A DNA stretch of 64,000 bases from Gracilaria domingensis (taxonomy: Eukaryota; Rhodophyta; Florideophyceae; Gracilariales; Gracilariaceae): the NCBI GenBank assembly GCA_022539475.1, contig VCMS01000062.1, positions 59,120 to 123,119 of the forward strand, read 5' to 3'. Every line of letters begins with the position of its first letter. Position 1 is the stretch's first letter. Shown one piece after another: positions 41,833-52,175 of the stretch. Below the pieces are notes generated by a model. It was not told the origin of the DNA. It saw nothing but the letters and a program-made list of their open reading frames with translations, and ran no database searches. Made by a program: the position numbers and the translations under genes.

Positions 41833-42837
41833 TCACACGCACACGTCTGTATCCGACGTCTCCGCCAGCCATCGCACCATCGCGTCCGCAACGTACGCGC
41901 CAGCCTCATCCTGGATGAAGTGGTTCACTTCCGGATACAACGCATGCGGCTGTCCGTCCGTTCCAGGTATCAACTGTCTGAAGTCATCGAAGAACCTCTT
42001 GTTGAGAATGGGGTCTGCGGTTCCCCACTGTAGCAACACCGGTCGTGTCCAAGACTTGAGCGTTTCGCGAACCTGCAAAAACCGTGGTATGCCCACGTCG
42101 GTCGGAGTTAGTGGCACAATTAGAGGGAACTGACGCGCGCCTGCTAGGTACAGTTCGCTTGGGAACGGCGCGTTGTACGCCGCGATTTCAGCGTCGGTTA
42201 GATTGCGAGTAGTAAAGTCCTGAATGATGAGTCCAGAGTCAAATGGGTCAATGATTTGAGATTGCACTCTCCACACCTCAAAGTTTGGAATGCCAGTGCC
42301 GTCTGGAAGAACTGTGTTCGCGAGCACAAGTCGGTCGAACAGTGATGGATGCTCCGCGGCCAACGTCAGACCAATGAGGCCGCCCCAGTCTTGGAGGAAG
42401 GCGTGCATGCCATCAACGTCGATAACTTGAAGAAACTGCTTCATCCAGCTCACGTGCGAGTCGTAGGTGTATACAGAGCGATTGACGGGTTTATCAGAGC
42501 GGCCGAATCCGATGTAGTCCGGCGCTATTACGCGGTAGCCACCACGAGCTAGGGTGGGAATCATAGAACGGTACAGGTAGGCCCAGTCTGGCTCGCCGTG
42601 TAGCAAAAGAATGGTTCCGTGGGTGGCATACCCGGCGTCCGTGTACGCCATGCGAAGGCCCGATACCATCACATAGCGTGTGGTGGTAGGGAAGTCTGTG
42701 ACGACATCGAAGCGCGACTCTGGAGTACGAACGAAGCGAACGCCATTGGACGCGGTTCGGATCTCATCCTGATCACAGGTGACGAACGGTGTGATCAGCA
42801 GAACGGAGAGAAGCAGGCGGATACAAACAGAAATCAT
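41833..42837 (-). CDS. Secreted haloalkane-dehalogenase-like alpha/beta hydrolase
   Basis: 334 residues with a signal peptide (IRLLLSVLLITPFVTC) and then a complete alpha/beta-hydrolase close to the DhlA (HLD-I) type. It has an oxyanion segment HGEPDW (80-85), nucleophile Asp150 in LQDWGG with the halide-binding Trp151 beside it, a cap containing LTDAEIAAYNAPFP, catalytic acid Asp275 in WGTADPI and base His306 in VNHFIQDE. By my recollection of DhlA, the second halide-binding Trp in the cap is replaced here (the aligned stretch reads DFTTRNL), so substrate range may differ; an epoxide hydrolase or fluoroacetate-type activity cannot be excluded. Secretion or vacuolar targeting would suit a seaweed that makes halogenated compounds. 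A CATAAAA element lies near 42911-42917, about 75 bases upstream. Confidence 0.85.
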   Translation of the reverse strand: MISVCIRLLLSVLLITPFVTCDQDEIRTASNGVRFVRTPESRFDVVTDFPTTTRYVMVSGLRMAYTDAGYATHGTILLLHGEPDWAYLYRSMIPTLARGGYRVIAPDYIGFGRSDKPVNRSVYTYDSHVSWMKQFLQVIDVDGMHAFLQDWGGLIGLTLAAEHPSLFDRLVLANTVLPDGTGIPNFEVWRVQSQIIDPFDSGLIIQDFTTRNLTDAEIAAYNAPFPSELYLAGARQFPLIVPLTPTDVGIPRFLQVRETLKSWTRPVLLQWGTADPILNKRFFDDFRQLIPGTDGQPHALYPEVNHFIQDEAGAYVADAMVRWLAETSDTDVCV

Positions 42838-44596
42838 TTCGGACTCGCAGGTGGTGGTTTGACAGAGGACGGTGATCAGATTAGAGGTATGCCGACGCCA
42901 CCGCGTGTAGTTTTATGTGCTCAGAAAGAGAGCACAGTGGCAGTGGTGCAGGAAGCAGATGTTCAAAACGTGTGTGTCGAAGAAGCTCTGCTAGAAGCGA
43001 CGTTTTTCTCTGTGTAAATGACAGGTGTTGGACGAGCTGTCAAGGGCAGACGAGGCGATGCTCTCTAACATTATCGCTAGGCTGGAGAGCGCTGGGAGCG
43101 CTGTTGCACGGCGGTGAGACGGCTGGTCCTATGGGCGGACGCCAAGTGGGAGGAGGTGGCGCTGCGCTGATCAGCTATCATCGAGCGCACAAACGGTTAG
43201 AAGCAGTTGACGGAGGGCTGCTTTGGCGAACAGTATTGACGGGTTTGGCTCATTCACTCTGTGCAACAGGGTGCGCAACATTGGTAATAAGGATGGCGTT
43301 GTTTCTACCACTTGAGGCTGCGGACGGAGACGAGCGCAGAGAGAGAGTGATGAGCGCAGAGAGAGAGAGAGGAGCCACACACGTGCATGGCGCAGATCTT
43401 CTTCACAAAGATCTCCACCGCCAGCGTGCAATGACAGCCGTGCCGCGCCGCATCGGAAAACGATTTCCTTCCTCGCACGTGTGCAACACGCACAAGTGGA
43501 CGACGCGCACACGGCGCAACGGGCGCAGCGGCGTGCGGGCGCAGCGGGGTATGTAGTACATACTATGTACCGGCGCAGCGGCAGGCGCTCGCTGCGCGAC
43601 TGTAAACGCGCGGCGGGTGAACGGCTTCGACAGGCTGACGCGTGCGCAATCGCGATTCGCGAGTGGAACGCTCCGCTTCGAAGAATCCGTGCCATCGCAA
43701 TCACGATGTCAGCTCGCGCAGATTCACCATCGGCGTGAAGCGCGGCGCGACAGCGGGCCTCCTGCTCCGTCGCCTGCGGCCTCCGCCGCGCTCCAAGGCA
43801 GCGCCTCCGCGGCCAGCGCCGTGGGACACCTTCATTCAGGTCGTTGGGCATGGGCACCCCCCCCGTTCCCTTCCCGCTGCGCGCACATCTGGCGCCGTCT
43901 GGCATACACCGGATGCACCATTCCACCGCGCTTGCTCGGCTCGTCGCGCAGCATCGTGCCAATTGTTGCTGTGTGACTGCTCCCGTGACCGATGCCGTTC
44001 TCTTGAGAATCGCTTCCCTTCTTTTCAGCCGCAGGTTGCGAGACCATTCGCCCGCTGCATCAATTGCATCTGCCGTCGCCGTCTGCCGTCGCCGTCGCGC
44101 TCATTGTTAACCTTATGCACAGCCACAACCGTGAACCATTCGTCACGTGTGTATGCAAACCGCACAGTCTAATGTTACCCTATCGATACTTCCCCGTCAG
44201 GGTGTCCCACCTCGTGCGTTTTCATTGCTGCGTGTCATAGCTTCTGTGCATTTGTGGTGGTGTTTTGATGTGGCACTGTGCCAATCTCCGCCACGGCGGA
44301 TAGCTTTAAACCTTATCTTAATCACGCAACCTCCCTTTAGCTCACCGACAGACGCAGCTGTTCGTTTTCAAATGAGCAGCATATGAGCCTATGGCCGCTA
44401 CCCTCCTCTCGCAGAGCACCAAATCGTCAATGAGTCTGCTATGTCTTGTCATCATTCACTTCCGTGTCTTTCGCAGCCTGTTACCATTACTTAAAGGTGT
44501 TCCCTCTGTCTCACTCCCGAGTTTGTATCCGCAATGAACTAATGCTCAGGGTTTGCTGTATGGGAACTTTTCACTAGTTCGTAACAACCTTTGCAC
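42838..44596. other. Intergenic stretch, GC-rich middle
   Basis: 43.1-44.1 kb is CpG-rich with overlapping chance frames on both strands (up to 263 codons, Arg/Ala/Cys-rich, no domain). A short tandem GAGCGCAGAGAGAGAGTGAT duplication sits near 43330-43370. The remainder is the promoter region of the dehydrogenase-like gene. Confidence 0.55.
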
Positions 44597-46015
44597 ATGT
44601 ATCGTACTGCCACCTCCGTTGCTCTTATTGCTCTCGTTCTGAGCGCTGCGCTGGCTGCCAATCCTGTTTCCATTCCCATTATTCATGGCCAGTTCAGTGT
44701 TCAGACAAGGAAGTTCGCGAAGCTCCCAGACTTCAATGGTGAAAGTGCAAAGATTGTTTGTATCGTTCCGCACGGAAATGACCTTTACGTCTGCACGCTT
44801 CATGCCGTGTACAGGATCAATCCACAAGGGGTTGTTTCCCTTTACCTCAATGTGGAGTATGCAATCTCAGCCAGCACGAATAGGATGCTCGACTTCTCCA
44901 ACAAAATGCACGGCGGTGTAAGAAGCATTGCTTTTCATCCTAACTTCGCTCAGAATGGAAGAGTATACATTGCCGCCATGGAGTCAAGACCAACAAACCC
45001 ACGTGATTTCTATTACTTGTCTGATGCCCAGAAGCCAATTAAAGCCGATAGCGTTCTCTTGGAGTTTATTCACGATTTCCAAACCGGTGTCCCGAATGTC
45101 TTCACGTACCGCAACGTGTTTCGCGTTGGGATGCCTGTTTTCGACCATCCAATCAAGCAAATCGCCTTCTTCGGCAATTATCTATACATCGCTCATGGTG
45201 ATGGCTCAATCCAATCCGCAACTGCTGGTGGTGGGCAGAAAAAGGATGCTCTTGGTAAGATATTGAGGGTCAATCCACTTCGACAGGGCAGCCTTCCATT
45301 TACCGTACCGCCCGGTAATCCGTTTGTTAACAAACCGTTCATGCTTAATGAGGTCTACGCCATGGGATTCCGAAACCCACACACCATTTCCTTTGGAAAA
45401 GACGGAACGCTTTATGTAGCGGACGCAGGTCGAGATAACATAGAAGAAATTAACTTGGTTGTCAAGGGTGGCAATTATGGGTGGTCAACGCGTGAAGGAA
45501 CATTCGTTCATGAAAGCGGTGGTGGGCTGGTGACCGGTGTTTCCCCGCTACCTGCCAATGACGCTGCATATGGGTATATCTATCCCGCTGCACAAGTTGG
45601 GCATGAAGGAAAAGAAGGCGCTGGCTTCGTTGGCCAAGCGGTTGCTGGTGGATGTCCCGTAGAAAACGGGTCTCCCATGGGTGGAAAGTACTACTACGCT
45701 GACTTCCCGAAGTCGGGAAAACTGTTTTATTCCACCATATACGAACTCAAACACGCCAGAACCACCGGTCCTCCATGGCAGCTTTCACAAGCTCGTACAA
45801 GACAAGCTATTATATACTATGAGCACGATGGTTTCCCCGGGACTCCACCATTACGATTTAACACTCTTGGAGATGTGGTCAAACATGACGGTGAACAAGT
45901 GAAGGGAAGAGTGGACGTTCGTATGGGCAGGGGCCCTAGAGGGGAGCTGTACTGGTCCAGTAAGAGCAGTGGACGCGTATATTTGTTTACTTCTTCCCTT
46001 CCCGGTGGCCCGTGA
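44597..46015 (+). CDS. Secreted glucose/sorbosone dehydrogenase-like beta-propeller protein
   Basis: 472 residues from the ATG at 44597 (the preceding in-frame TTG is ignored). A signal peptide (SVALIALVLSAALA) leads into a six-bladed propeller of the GSDH family: GVRSIAFHPNFAQNGRVYIA, DHPIKQIAFFGNYLYIAHGDG, NEVYAMGFRNPHTISFGKDG and DNIEEINLVVKGGNYGW are typical blade motifs. Bacterial members oxidise aldoses with pyrroloquinoline quinone; animal HHIP-like relatives have lost catalysis. Whether this protein binds PQQ cannot be judged from sequence alone. Acting outside the cell or in the wall space is likely. Single exon. Confidence 0.85.
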   Translation: MYRTATSVALIALVLSAALAANPVSIPIIHGQFSVQTRKFAKLPDFNGESAKIVCIVPHGNDLYVCTLHAVYRINPQGVVSLYLNVEYAISASTNRMLDFSNKMHGGVRSIAFHPNFAQNGRVYIAAMESRPTNPRDFYYLSDAQKPIKADSVLLEFIHDFQTGVPNVFTYRNVFRVGMPVFDHPIKQIAFFGNYLYIAHGDGSIQSATAGGGQKKDALGKILRVNPLRQGSLPFTVPPGNPFVNKPFMLNEVYAMGFRNPHTISFGKDGTLYVADAGRDNIEEINLVVKGGNYGWSTREGTFVHESGGGLVTGVSPLPANDAAYGYIYPAAQVGHEGKEGAGFVGQAVAGGCPVENGSPMGGKYYYADFPKSGKLFYSTIYELKHARTTGPPWQLSQARTRQAIIYYEHDGFPGTPPLRFNTLGDVVKHDGEQVKGRVDVRMGRGPRGELYWSSKSSGRVYLFTSSLPGGP

Positions 46016-46991
46016 CCTGTCATTGTGAAGTGAAGGGTCTTCAATGAACAGAAGCGTTTCACCGAGGGTAAGATTTTCAGTTCTCGAGACTTGACTCTCA
46101 AACAAGACAGCTCTTACGGTTCAAAACGTTACAGTGCGTCGAAGCACAATATACCTTCGGTATCTTTTTCGCGGAGTTACCAAGGGTATGGGAACTTCTT
46201 TCCCAGATAAACTCTGCTGATTGAAGCACGAATGTTTCAAAGTGTACAGGTGAAAGCTACCTGTACCCATGTGGGTATGATGAACTGTAAACAAACACAA
46301 AAAACCTCGAGTTCTTGTCTCTACCGTCACGCTCATGGTACATCGTAGCTATCAGATGTCTCGCAAAAGGTTACCTTTGGTACATCCAGTACAAAAATAT
46401 GGCACAGGATTAGAAATAATGAACATATCTCTGTCGCAAGACTTCAGTTGCGATGCAAAAAGAGCTGAGCCTACGAGATGTAGCCCCTAGTTTTTCTTGC
46501 TTTCGTGGTACTGGGAATCAGCGTATTCCTTTCGATTTCCGACCGTGAGGTGAAACCATCCTACTCGCAGATGTTTTCCGACCGGACGAAACGAGCGAGA
46601 AGCCTTGTTTTGCAGCAGGTGATACGACGTCCGCGCATTGTTGCCAAGCTTCTCAGCTACAATGGCGGAATTGGTGGCTAACTCTAAGGTCTACTCAGGC
46701 TTCCCAGTAGCAGAGAGTGCGGTCTCTCAGCTGCATGAAGAACGGCAGAACTACTTTAGTGGAAAAACATTGTATGCCCGTCTACCACTCGCGTATTTGT
46801 ATGATTGCCCCATTGTCCCGTGTTTCTGGAATTTATCACTAGTATAATGAGGATCATCGCGATCGCGTTATGGGTGAGAGAGCTTGTAGTAAATTAAGAG
46901 ACTTAACAGTTGAACGGTCAGAGACTGAAGTCGGGAGGGTTTCGGGCTTGAAGGATTCCTGAACAGAAAGATGATCTGTTCCAGTCGACTG
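46016..46991. other. Intergenic stretch, no supported gene
   Basis: A hairpin GTACAGGT (46244-46251), 7-base loop, ACCTGTAC (46259-46266) lies about 230 bases after the dehydrogenase-like stop. Nothing else stands out. Confidence 0.5.
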
Positions 46992-46998
46992 TATAAAA
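46992..46998 (+). promoter_or_regulatory. TATA box of the secreted modular protein gene
   Basis: TATAAAA, 80 bases before the ATG at 47072. Confidence 0.7.
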
Positions 46999-47071
46999 GG
47001 GTGGCCTGGCATGTTTCCAAGCAACTCTTCACCCTATCAGTCCCATCCCAAGAACATCGAGTTGCGTCATC

Positions 47072-48181
47072 ATGGAAAACCACGTACTTATTTCAATAGC
47101 CTCTCTTGTTTGCACATTCCTCTTCAAGAATGCCGGTGCTCATTCAACACTGGAATCAGCTTCATTCGAGGCTCATGCTCATTGCCCCTGTCTATGCCGA
47201 ATAGAACAGAACGCTTTGAAGGACGTGTATAATGAATGCCTCCCATACAGGCACGAGCATTGCGAGATTACTTTTTGTCTCGCGCATGGCAAACCCGGAA
47301 TTTCGTGTTGTAGCGGTGACATGTCAGGGACCGCTCTAGACGGAATCAATGCCGCACTCGAAGGCGTACAAACCACTGCTGAGGCATACTTGTTTGATGA
47401 ATATCATGTTTCTGAGTCAGCTCAACCATACGTGGTTGACGACTACGATGGCTCTGAGACAGGTGAGCCCTACCATGTCGGTGATGATAATGTTTCTCCA
47501 TCACCGAATTTAGAACTGAGTTATGAAGACCACGGGAACTCATATTCTTCAGCAGAACCTTGCAAACATGTGACGATTTCACCATCAGCCGCCGTGAGTC
47601 CAACAGCATCGCCAACCCCGACGCCCACTACTTCGGTGACGGCAAGTGCCACACCAACCCGCACGCCGAGCACATCACCATCACCGACGACAACGCCATC
47701 TGTATCACCATCACCATCCCCTAAGTTTGCAACTCTTCATTACGCCGCTGACAATGAAGCTTTTGTATATGTCAACGGCGTTCTTGTTTCGGCTCTTACA
47801 GATTGGAGGCTGTTTGAAACAATCTCATTTCCTCTAAGGCGTAATGACGTAGTTGCTATTCTTGCAAACGATAAGGGTGGTTGGTACGGCTTAATTGCTG
47901 CTTTGTACGTAGGAGACCGGTGGTTTGTGACTGGCAGGGATGAGTGGAAAGCAATCAAAGCCTTTGAGTTCCCTGGTGATGATGAATTGTGGACTGTTCG
48001 TTTCTTCGACACTTGCAGCTGGGATCTTGTTGAGGCAAGACCCAACGCAGATGTAATCTTCAATGGGAAAGCGCCCGACTTTCCGTATGAAACAGGTGCT
48101 CAGTACGTTTGGGCTGACGATGCAGGAGAGAATGATAGCATTTTTGTAAGGTTTGTGCTGGGAGGCGAAGACTGTTCATGA
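47072..48181 (+). CDS. Secreted modular protein with Ser/Thr/Pro linker
   Basis: 369 residues. Signal peptide (LISIASLVCTFLF, cleavage near residue 23); a Cys-rich N-terminal module (11 Cys between residues 14 and 80, including CPCLC and SCC); an acidic Tyr/Ser-rich middle; a linker at 169-218 made of SPTASPTPTPTTSVTASATP-type repeats that would be O-glycosylated; and a C-terminal module (219-369) with FVYVNGVLVSALTDWRLFETISF, NDVVAILANDKGGWYGLIAAL and YVWADDAG. The C-terminal module resembles beta-sandwich, jelly-roll-like carbohydrate-binding or adhesion modules, but I cannot name a family. The whole is typical of extracellular-matrix or wall proteins. Single exon with a TATA box. Confidence 0.75.
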   Translation: MENHVLISIASLVCTFLFKNAGAHSTLESASFEAHAHCPCLCRIEQNALKDVYNECLPYRHEHCEITFCLAHGKPGISCCSGDMSGTALDGINAALEGVQTTAEAYLFDEYHVSESAQPYVVDDYDGSETGEPYHVGDDNVSPSPNLELSYEDHGNSYSSAEPCKHVTISPSAAVSPTASPTPTPTTSVTASATPTRTPSTSPSPTTTPSVSPSPSPKFATLHYAADNEAFVYVNGVLVSALTDWRLFETISFPLRRNDVVAILANDKGGWYGLIAALYVGDRWFVTGRDEWKAIKAFEFPGDDELWTVRFFDTCSWDLVEARPNADVIFNGKAPDFPYETGAQYVWADDAGENDSIFVRFVLGGEDCS

Positions 48182-49522
48182 GGAGATGAATCAAGCGTGG
48201 GACCGAAAGAAAGGGGTACCCTTGGTGCACCCATGGTTTATCCCGAAACAAAGCACTCTTGATATGGGCGCGACTTCTGAACAACAGCGATAGAACGAGA
48301 GAGTCTTACGGGACACAGCTTCCAAATACGGCGACGACGTTGTAAACAGATTGTCTGAGAATTTCGGATCCTAGCAACCGAACATCTCTTCCATTCCGGT
48401 GTCCCAAACCTATAGAAGGAGTTTGTCGGTAGCGTTTGAAGTCGAGAGAGCCGTTGCTTCGATATTGTGCGATCAACTACAGGACGAAATTTAGAACGCT
48501 TCGGTTAACGTTGTACTTAAGTACCTGCATGGGTCTTCGAACATCTCGGAATATGTTACGGTGTCTTCACGGTTCTGTCGCAGACCAGGAACAAAGGGAC
48601 AAAGGAAAAGGCAGCACTTGAGTTATTCAATGTTTCACACAAATTGTTACATTCTTGTTGCCGCTTCCCTACCGACTTCCTAGTACAGAGCAAGGGAAGC
48701 ACTACACAGTAGCACCTCATGGACGTTGCCAGAATCGATTTTGAATTCAATTCCCTCCGTTACATCTAACAAAAAGGTGTACTTCGTACATCAGGTGCCC
48801 AGTTACTGTCGGTACCGTCGTACCGACGAAAGCCTCTCTAAGAGTCCATAATACCAAGCTTGAACCTCATGACAAACGCTGGGTAGATGCTCGAAGTTAT
48901 CCAGGCCTATGATCGCTGCCGGGGCTTCGGACATTTCGCCACAGCTCTCGTTCTTGAAAGTCGAAAGGGCTGGTCTCTCTTACAGTAACCTTTTCTTCTA
49001 AAATGATCTCTCAAAAGGTGCACTGCAAAATAAAAACCTGGATAGCACTACCGAAGCGATATATCAACGAAGGCTCAACTTTTCGTCGTGTGGATCACGT
49101 CGAGGTACGATGCCTTTTGACGAGAGCGAAACTTCTCCCCCCGAACGAGCTGTTTGTTTGTAACATAGTGTATGACATTCTTTACATGTTGCTCAGGTCT
49201 CTGCAACAGGTCTAACGGATCCTATTTCTGGTTTTCAGAGGTTCAAGAGTGTTTGAAAGTCTAGGAGCAACCGGAAATGCGCACACCTCTCAGACTGCCA
49301 AACGTCGAAGACGCATCCCATCTTTTGTGGGCAAGTTTATAGTCTGCCCATATCGAGGCCTTATCGTTGACTGCATCATAATCGTCTCATCCAGACGAAT
49401 TCTTTTGTCCGCAAGTATATCTATTCGTGAGCGGCGCGGAGTGCGGCAACGCTGTTCTGCGAGATTTCACGCTATTGGGGATTCGAGCGCAATATCGTGC
49501 TAACACTCTACATCTTCCGCCC
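48182..49522. other. Intergenic stretch, no supported gene
   Basis: Short chance frames only. The part right of about 49.2 kb is probably the promoter and leader of the RBBP5 gene. Confidence 0.55.
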
Positions 49523-51550
49523 ATGAATCGTGCCTTGCTTAACCCTTTTGAAGCTGCTGATCTTCCTCGTGGGATAGAGGAGGTGTTGGAACAGGAGTCT
49601 GGAACTTGCATGCGCTTCAACCGCCATGGTAATATCCTTGCAGTTGGCTCTAGGACGGGTCAAGTAATTTTGTGGGACTTTGACACTCTGTCCATTGCAT
49701 GCGTTCTCGGAGACACTAATGTGCGATACCCGGCGGTCACCTCCTTATCATTTCCAGCACCAAGAAATGGTTCTATGGTGTTGGCTGCCCACGCAAATGG
49801 TGTTGTTCGCTTGTATGACACACTTTCTCGATCCATAGCGTCCGAAATTACTTTTCGGATACCAATCATTCAGGTCGTCTCCCACCCTAAAGTGTGCGAC
49901 ATAGCGGTCGTTGTCCCCAAAAATTCCCATCCCCTCATTTTGCATTTACGAAGAGGTGTGTATGAAGCCAAGAACGAACAGTTTGAAGCAGTACAAGACC
50001 CAGAGAAGCTCATTTACTTCAAAGCGGCAATGCTGCAGGGCGAAGTACTAGGAACATCTGTACCTCACAACATGCCTAAACGGCCACCGAACGCCTTCGG
50101 AAATCACAAAATGTCTACTGTTCCCAACAAAGAGGATCACATCGCGTGTTCTGTTCTCTGTACTCCTCATGAGTATGAAAAAGGAGTGTCTGTGGAAAGT
50201 AGCGGAACGAAGCGTAAGAGCCCCTTCTATGTCACATTTACGCGAAGCGGTGACTCCATACTGCGAGGGGGACAAACCGGGCTCGTGAGGTCCTTCAAGT
50301 TGGAAAAGTCCTCGGGTCAGAGCCTTCCCACAGCAAAATGCGTATCTGCAGTTGCCGTTCCGGGCAAAGCTTCTATTCGTTCAATACAATTCTCTCGTAA
50401 GGGAAACACGGTACTCATCAACTCACAAGATCGTGCTATGCGATTGTTTTTCGTTGAACAGGTTACCTCTCCGCAAGAAGAAGATTTGCGGAGACCACCT
50501 ACTATGGATCAGAACAGCGTCTTTGCTGAGCTTGTCAACAAGACTCAGTGTCACAGCACATGTTTATCGCGTGATGGTGATTTTGTTTTGGGGGCAATGG
50601 AAGGCGCAGACCATCGTATTCATGTATGGAGAGCTGCTGACGGATTTCTGGACCTTACATTGGAGGGTCCTCGCGACAATATTGTGCAGATTTTGTGGCA
50701 TCCTATGCGTCCCGTTTTCACCTCCCTTTCAGCGAGCGGAACTGTGTACGTATGGATGAAGAATTTTACTGAGAACTGGAGCGCTTTTGCTGCAGAGTTC
50801 AACGAGTTAGAAGCAAATGAAGAGTATGTTGAAGCGGAAGATGAGTTTGACTTGAAGGATCCCGAAGATGAGGAGAAACGCATAGAACAACGCGAGAGGG
50901 AGGAGGCAGAGGACGTGAACATTGACGTTTGTGACAAACTGGGCTGGTTTTCATCCGATTCGGACGAAGAAGATACCTATTTCTATGTACCAGCAGTTCC
51001 AGAGGAAAATTCTACAATGGGTTATGAGCTGATGTCAGATCGAATCATTTCAGAAAAGATCCGACAGGAAAGCCAAAGACTCGGAGTGAACCCGAGAAAC
51101 GCGGCGCGAAGCGAAATGGATAAGGGTGGGGATACAATTGAGAACGGTCGAAAACGGAGATCAGAGTTGCCGAACACTTCTAAGACGTCAAAACCAAAGC
51201 GGTCACGCAGTGGGGTGAGAAGGAGAGGCCGCGAGTTCAGGAATGATCGAAATGGACAGAAGAGCACACCCTCGTCTATGTCAAAGGGGAATGCAATGCA
51301 TGAGACAGACTCTAGTTCTGCGCTGGAAGTCGTACCGGCTGGAGATAATGCAGTTATTAGAATCACAGCTGATACGAATTCTAGGGATGTGGATGACGCC
51401 GATGAGAGAGAGATTGTAATCGTTGATGGAGATGAAGAGGAGGGCACAACTCGGGTAACAGAAGAGGGAGACCTATTGGAAGAGGTGATACTTGATCAAG
51501 GAGCTGTTATGGACGATCAAGACTCTGACGACGAGGGAGCCGCTGGATAG
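49523..51550 (+). CDS. RBBP5: COMPASS/MLL complex WD40 subunit RBBP5 (Swd1)
   Basis: 675 residues. I place the start at the ATG at 49523, because it gives MNRALLNPFEAADLPRGIEE, matching the MNLxLLxxF opening of RBBP5/Swd1; the 32 codons upstream begin only with GTG. A seven-bladed WD40 propeller follows (FNRHGNILAVGSRTGQVILW at the first blade; IQFSRKGNTVLINSQDRAMR; ILWHPMRPVFTSLSASGTVYVW at the last). Then come the family's signature NWSAFAAEFNELEANEEYVE and an acidic AEDEFDLKDPEDEE stretch, equivalent to the segment that activates the SET subunit and binds Ash2L. The C-terminal third is low-complexity, with a basic NLS-like KPKRSRSGVRRRGRE and an acidic end. It is nuclear and supports histone H3K4 methylation. 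Confidence 0.93.
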   Translation: MNRALLNPFEAADLPRGIEEVLEQESGTCMRFNRHGNILAVGSRTGQVILWDFDTLSIACVLGDTNVRYPAVTSLSFPAPRNGSMVLAAHANGVVRLYDTLSRSIASEITFRIPIIQVVSHPKVCDIAVVVPKNSHPLILHLRRGVYEAKNEQFEAVQDPEKLIYFKAAMLQGEVLGTSVPHNMPKRPPNAFGNHKMSTVPNKEDHIACSVLCTPHEYEKGVSVESSGTKRKSPFYVTFTRSGDSILRGGQTGLVRSFKLEKSSGQSLPTAKCVSAVAVPGKASIRSIQFSRKGNTVLINSQDRAMRLFFVEQVTSPQEEDLRRPPTMDQNSVFAELVNKTQCHSTCLSRDGDFVLGAMEGADHRIHVWRAADGFLDLTLEGPRDNIVQILWHPMRPVFTSLSASGTVYVWMKNFTENWSAFAAEFNELEANEEYVEAEDEFDLKDPEDEEKRIEQREREEAEDVNIDVCDKLGWFSSDSDEEDTYFYVPAVPEENSTMGYELMSDRIISEKIRQESQRLGVNPRNAARSEMDKGGDTIENGRKRRSELPNTSKTSKPKRSRSGVRRRGREFRNDRNGQKSTPSSMSKGNAMHETDSSSALEVVPAGDNAVIRITADTNSRDVDDADEREIVIVDGDEEEGTTRVTEEGDLLEEVILDQGAVMDDQDSDDEGAAG

Positions 51551-51882
51551 ATGTAAATGTATGCAGCCAAAGAATGTGCCGATCGCCAACGTAGTGTACG
51601 GTTTAAGCGTTACTATGCAAGAAGCGAATGAATGGCTTGCCTTGATTAACGAAGCTACATTACGGAAATGAAAAGCGTGCCCCATCGCCACTTGCAGCTG
51701 TAGACGGGTGAAAATTACGTCTGCAAGGTGTTTAGTGCGGAAGTTCATCATGTACGACCCGTCGCGACGCACTCTATTTCGCATGAGAGTCGGAAATGTT
51801 TGGCAAAGCGTCGAAGGAAAGGGAATGGGTAACAACGACTGTGTTTATGCACGACTTGCAGTTAGAAGATGTGGAGGTGTTG

Positions 51883-52175
51883 TTAATGGATTCCCTTTAT
51901 GGGTCGTACGAGTGGGTGAAGTTGATGGAGGTAGCACGTAGCCCACATGATGTACATGCAAACGGTGGCGAGAACGACGCTTAGTTGACCCAAACTGGTG
52001 ACGGATGAACGTATGCATGGATATGTTAGTATGCTGATGCGGATGATTTCGTAACTGATACGAATTAAACTTACGCTTGGGCATCTTTGTCGTTTCGGTA
52101 GATAGCCGATACGATGAAGTAGGAGACGACGCCGAGTACGAGGAAGATTACGGTTCCGGTTAGCAACGCGCCCAT
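51883..52175 (-). CDS. ATP6V0E: V-ATPase subunit e (one intron)
   Basis: Two exons on the minus strand: 52175-52075 (101 bases) and 51979-51883 (97 bases), together 65 residues plus a stop. The 95-base intron has donor GTAAGT (52074-52069), a perfect TACTAAC branch site (52031-52025) and an AG acceptor (51981-51980). The join completes an Ala codon and keeps frame. The product has two membrane helices (LLTGTVIFLVLGVVSYFIVSA and VVLATVCMYIMWATCYLHQL) and ends HPLVRPIKGIH; the second helix followed by LxPL is the hallmark of subunit e/Vma9 (ATP6V0E). It is a small subunit of the proton-translocating Vo sector in endomembranes. It converges with RBBP5. Confidence 0.82.

Noticed and set aside
43171-43962. 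263-codon minus-strand frame in GC-rich DNA
   Set aside because: Arg/Ala/Cys-rich, overlaps equally long frames on the other strand, no recognisable motif; a product of high GC.
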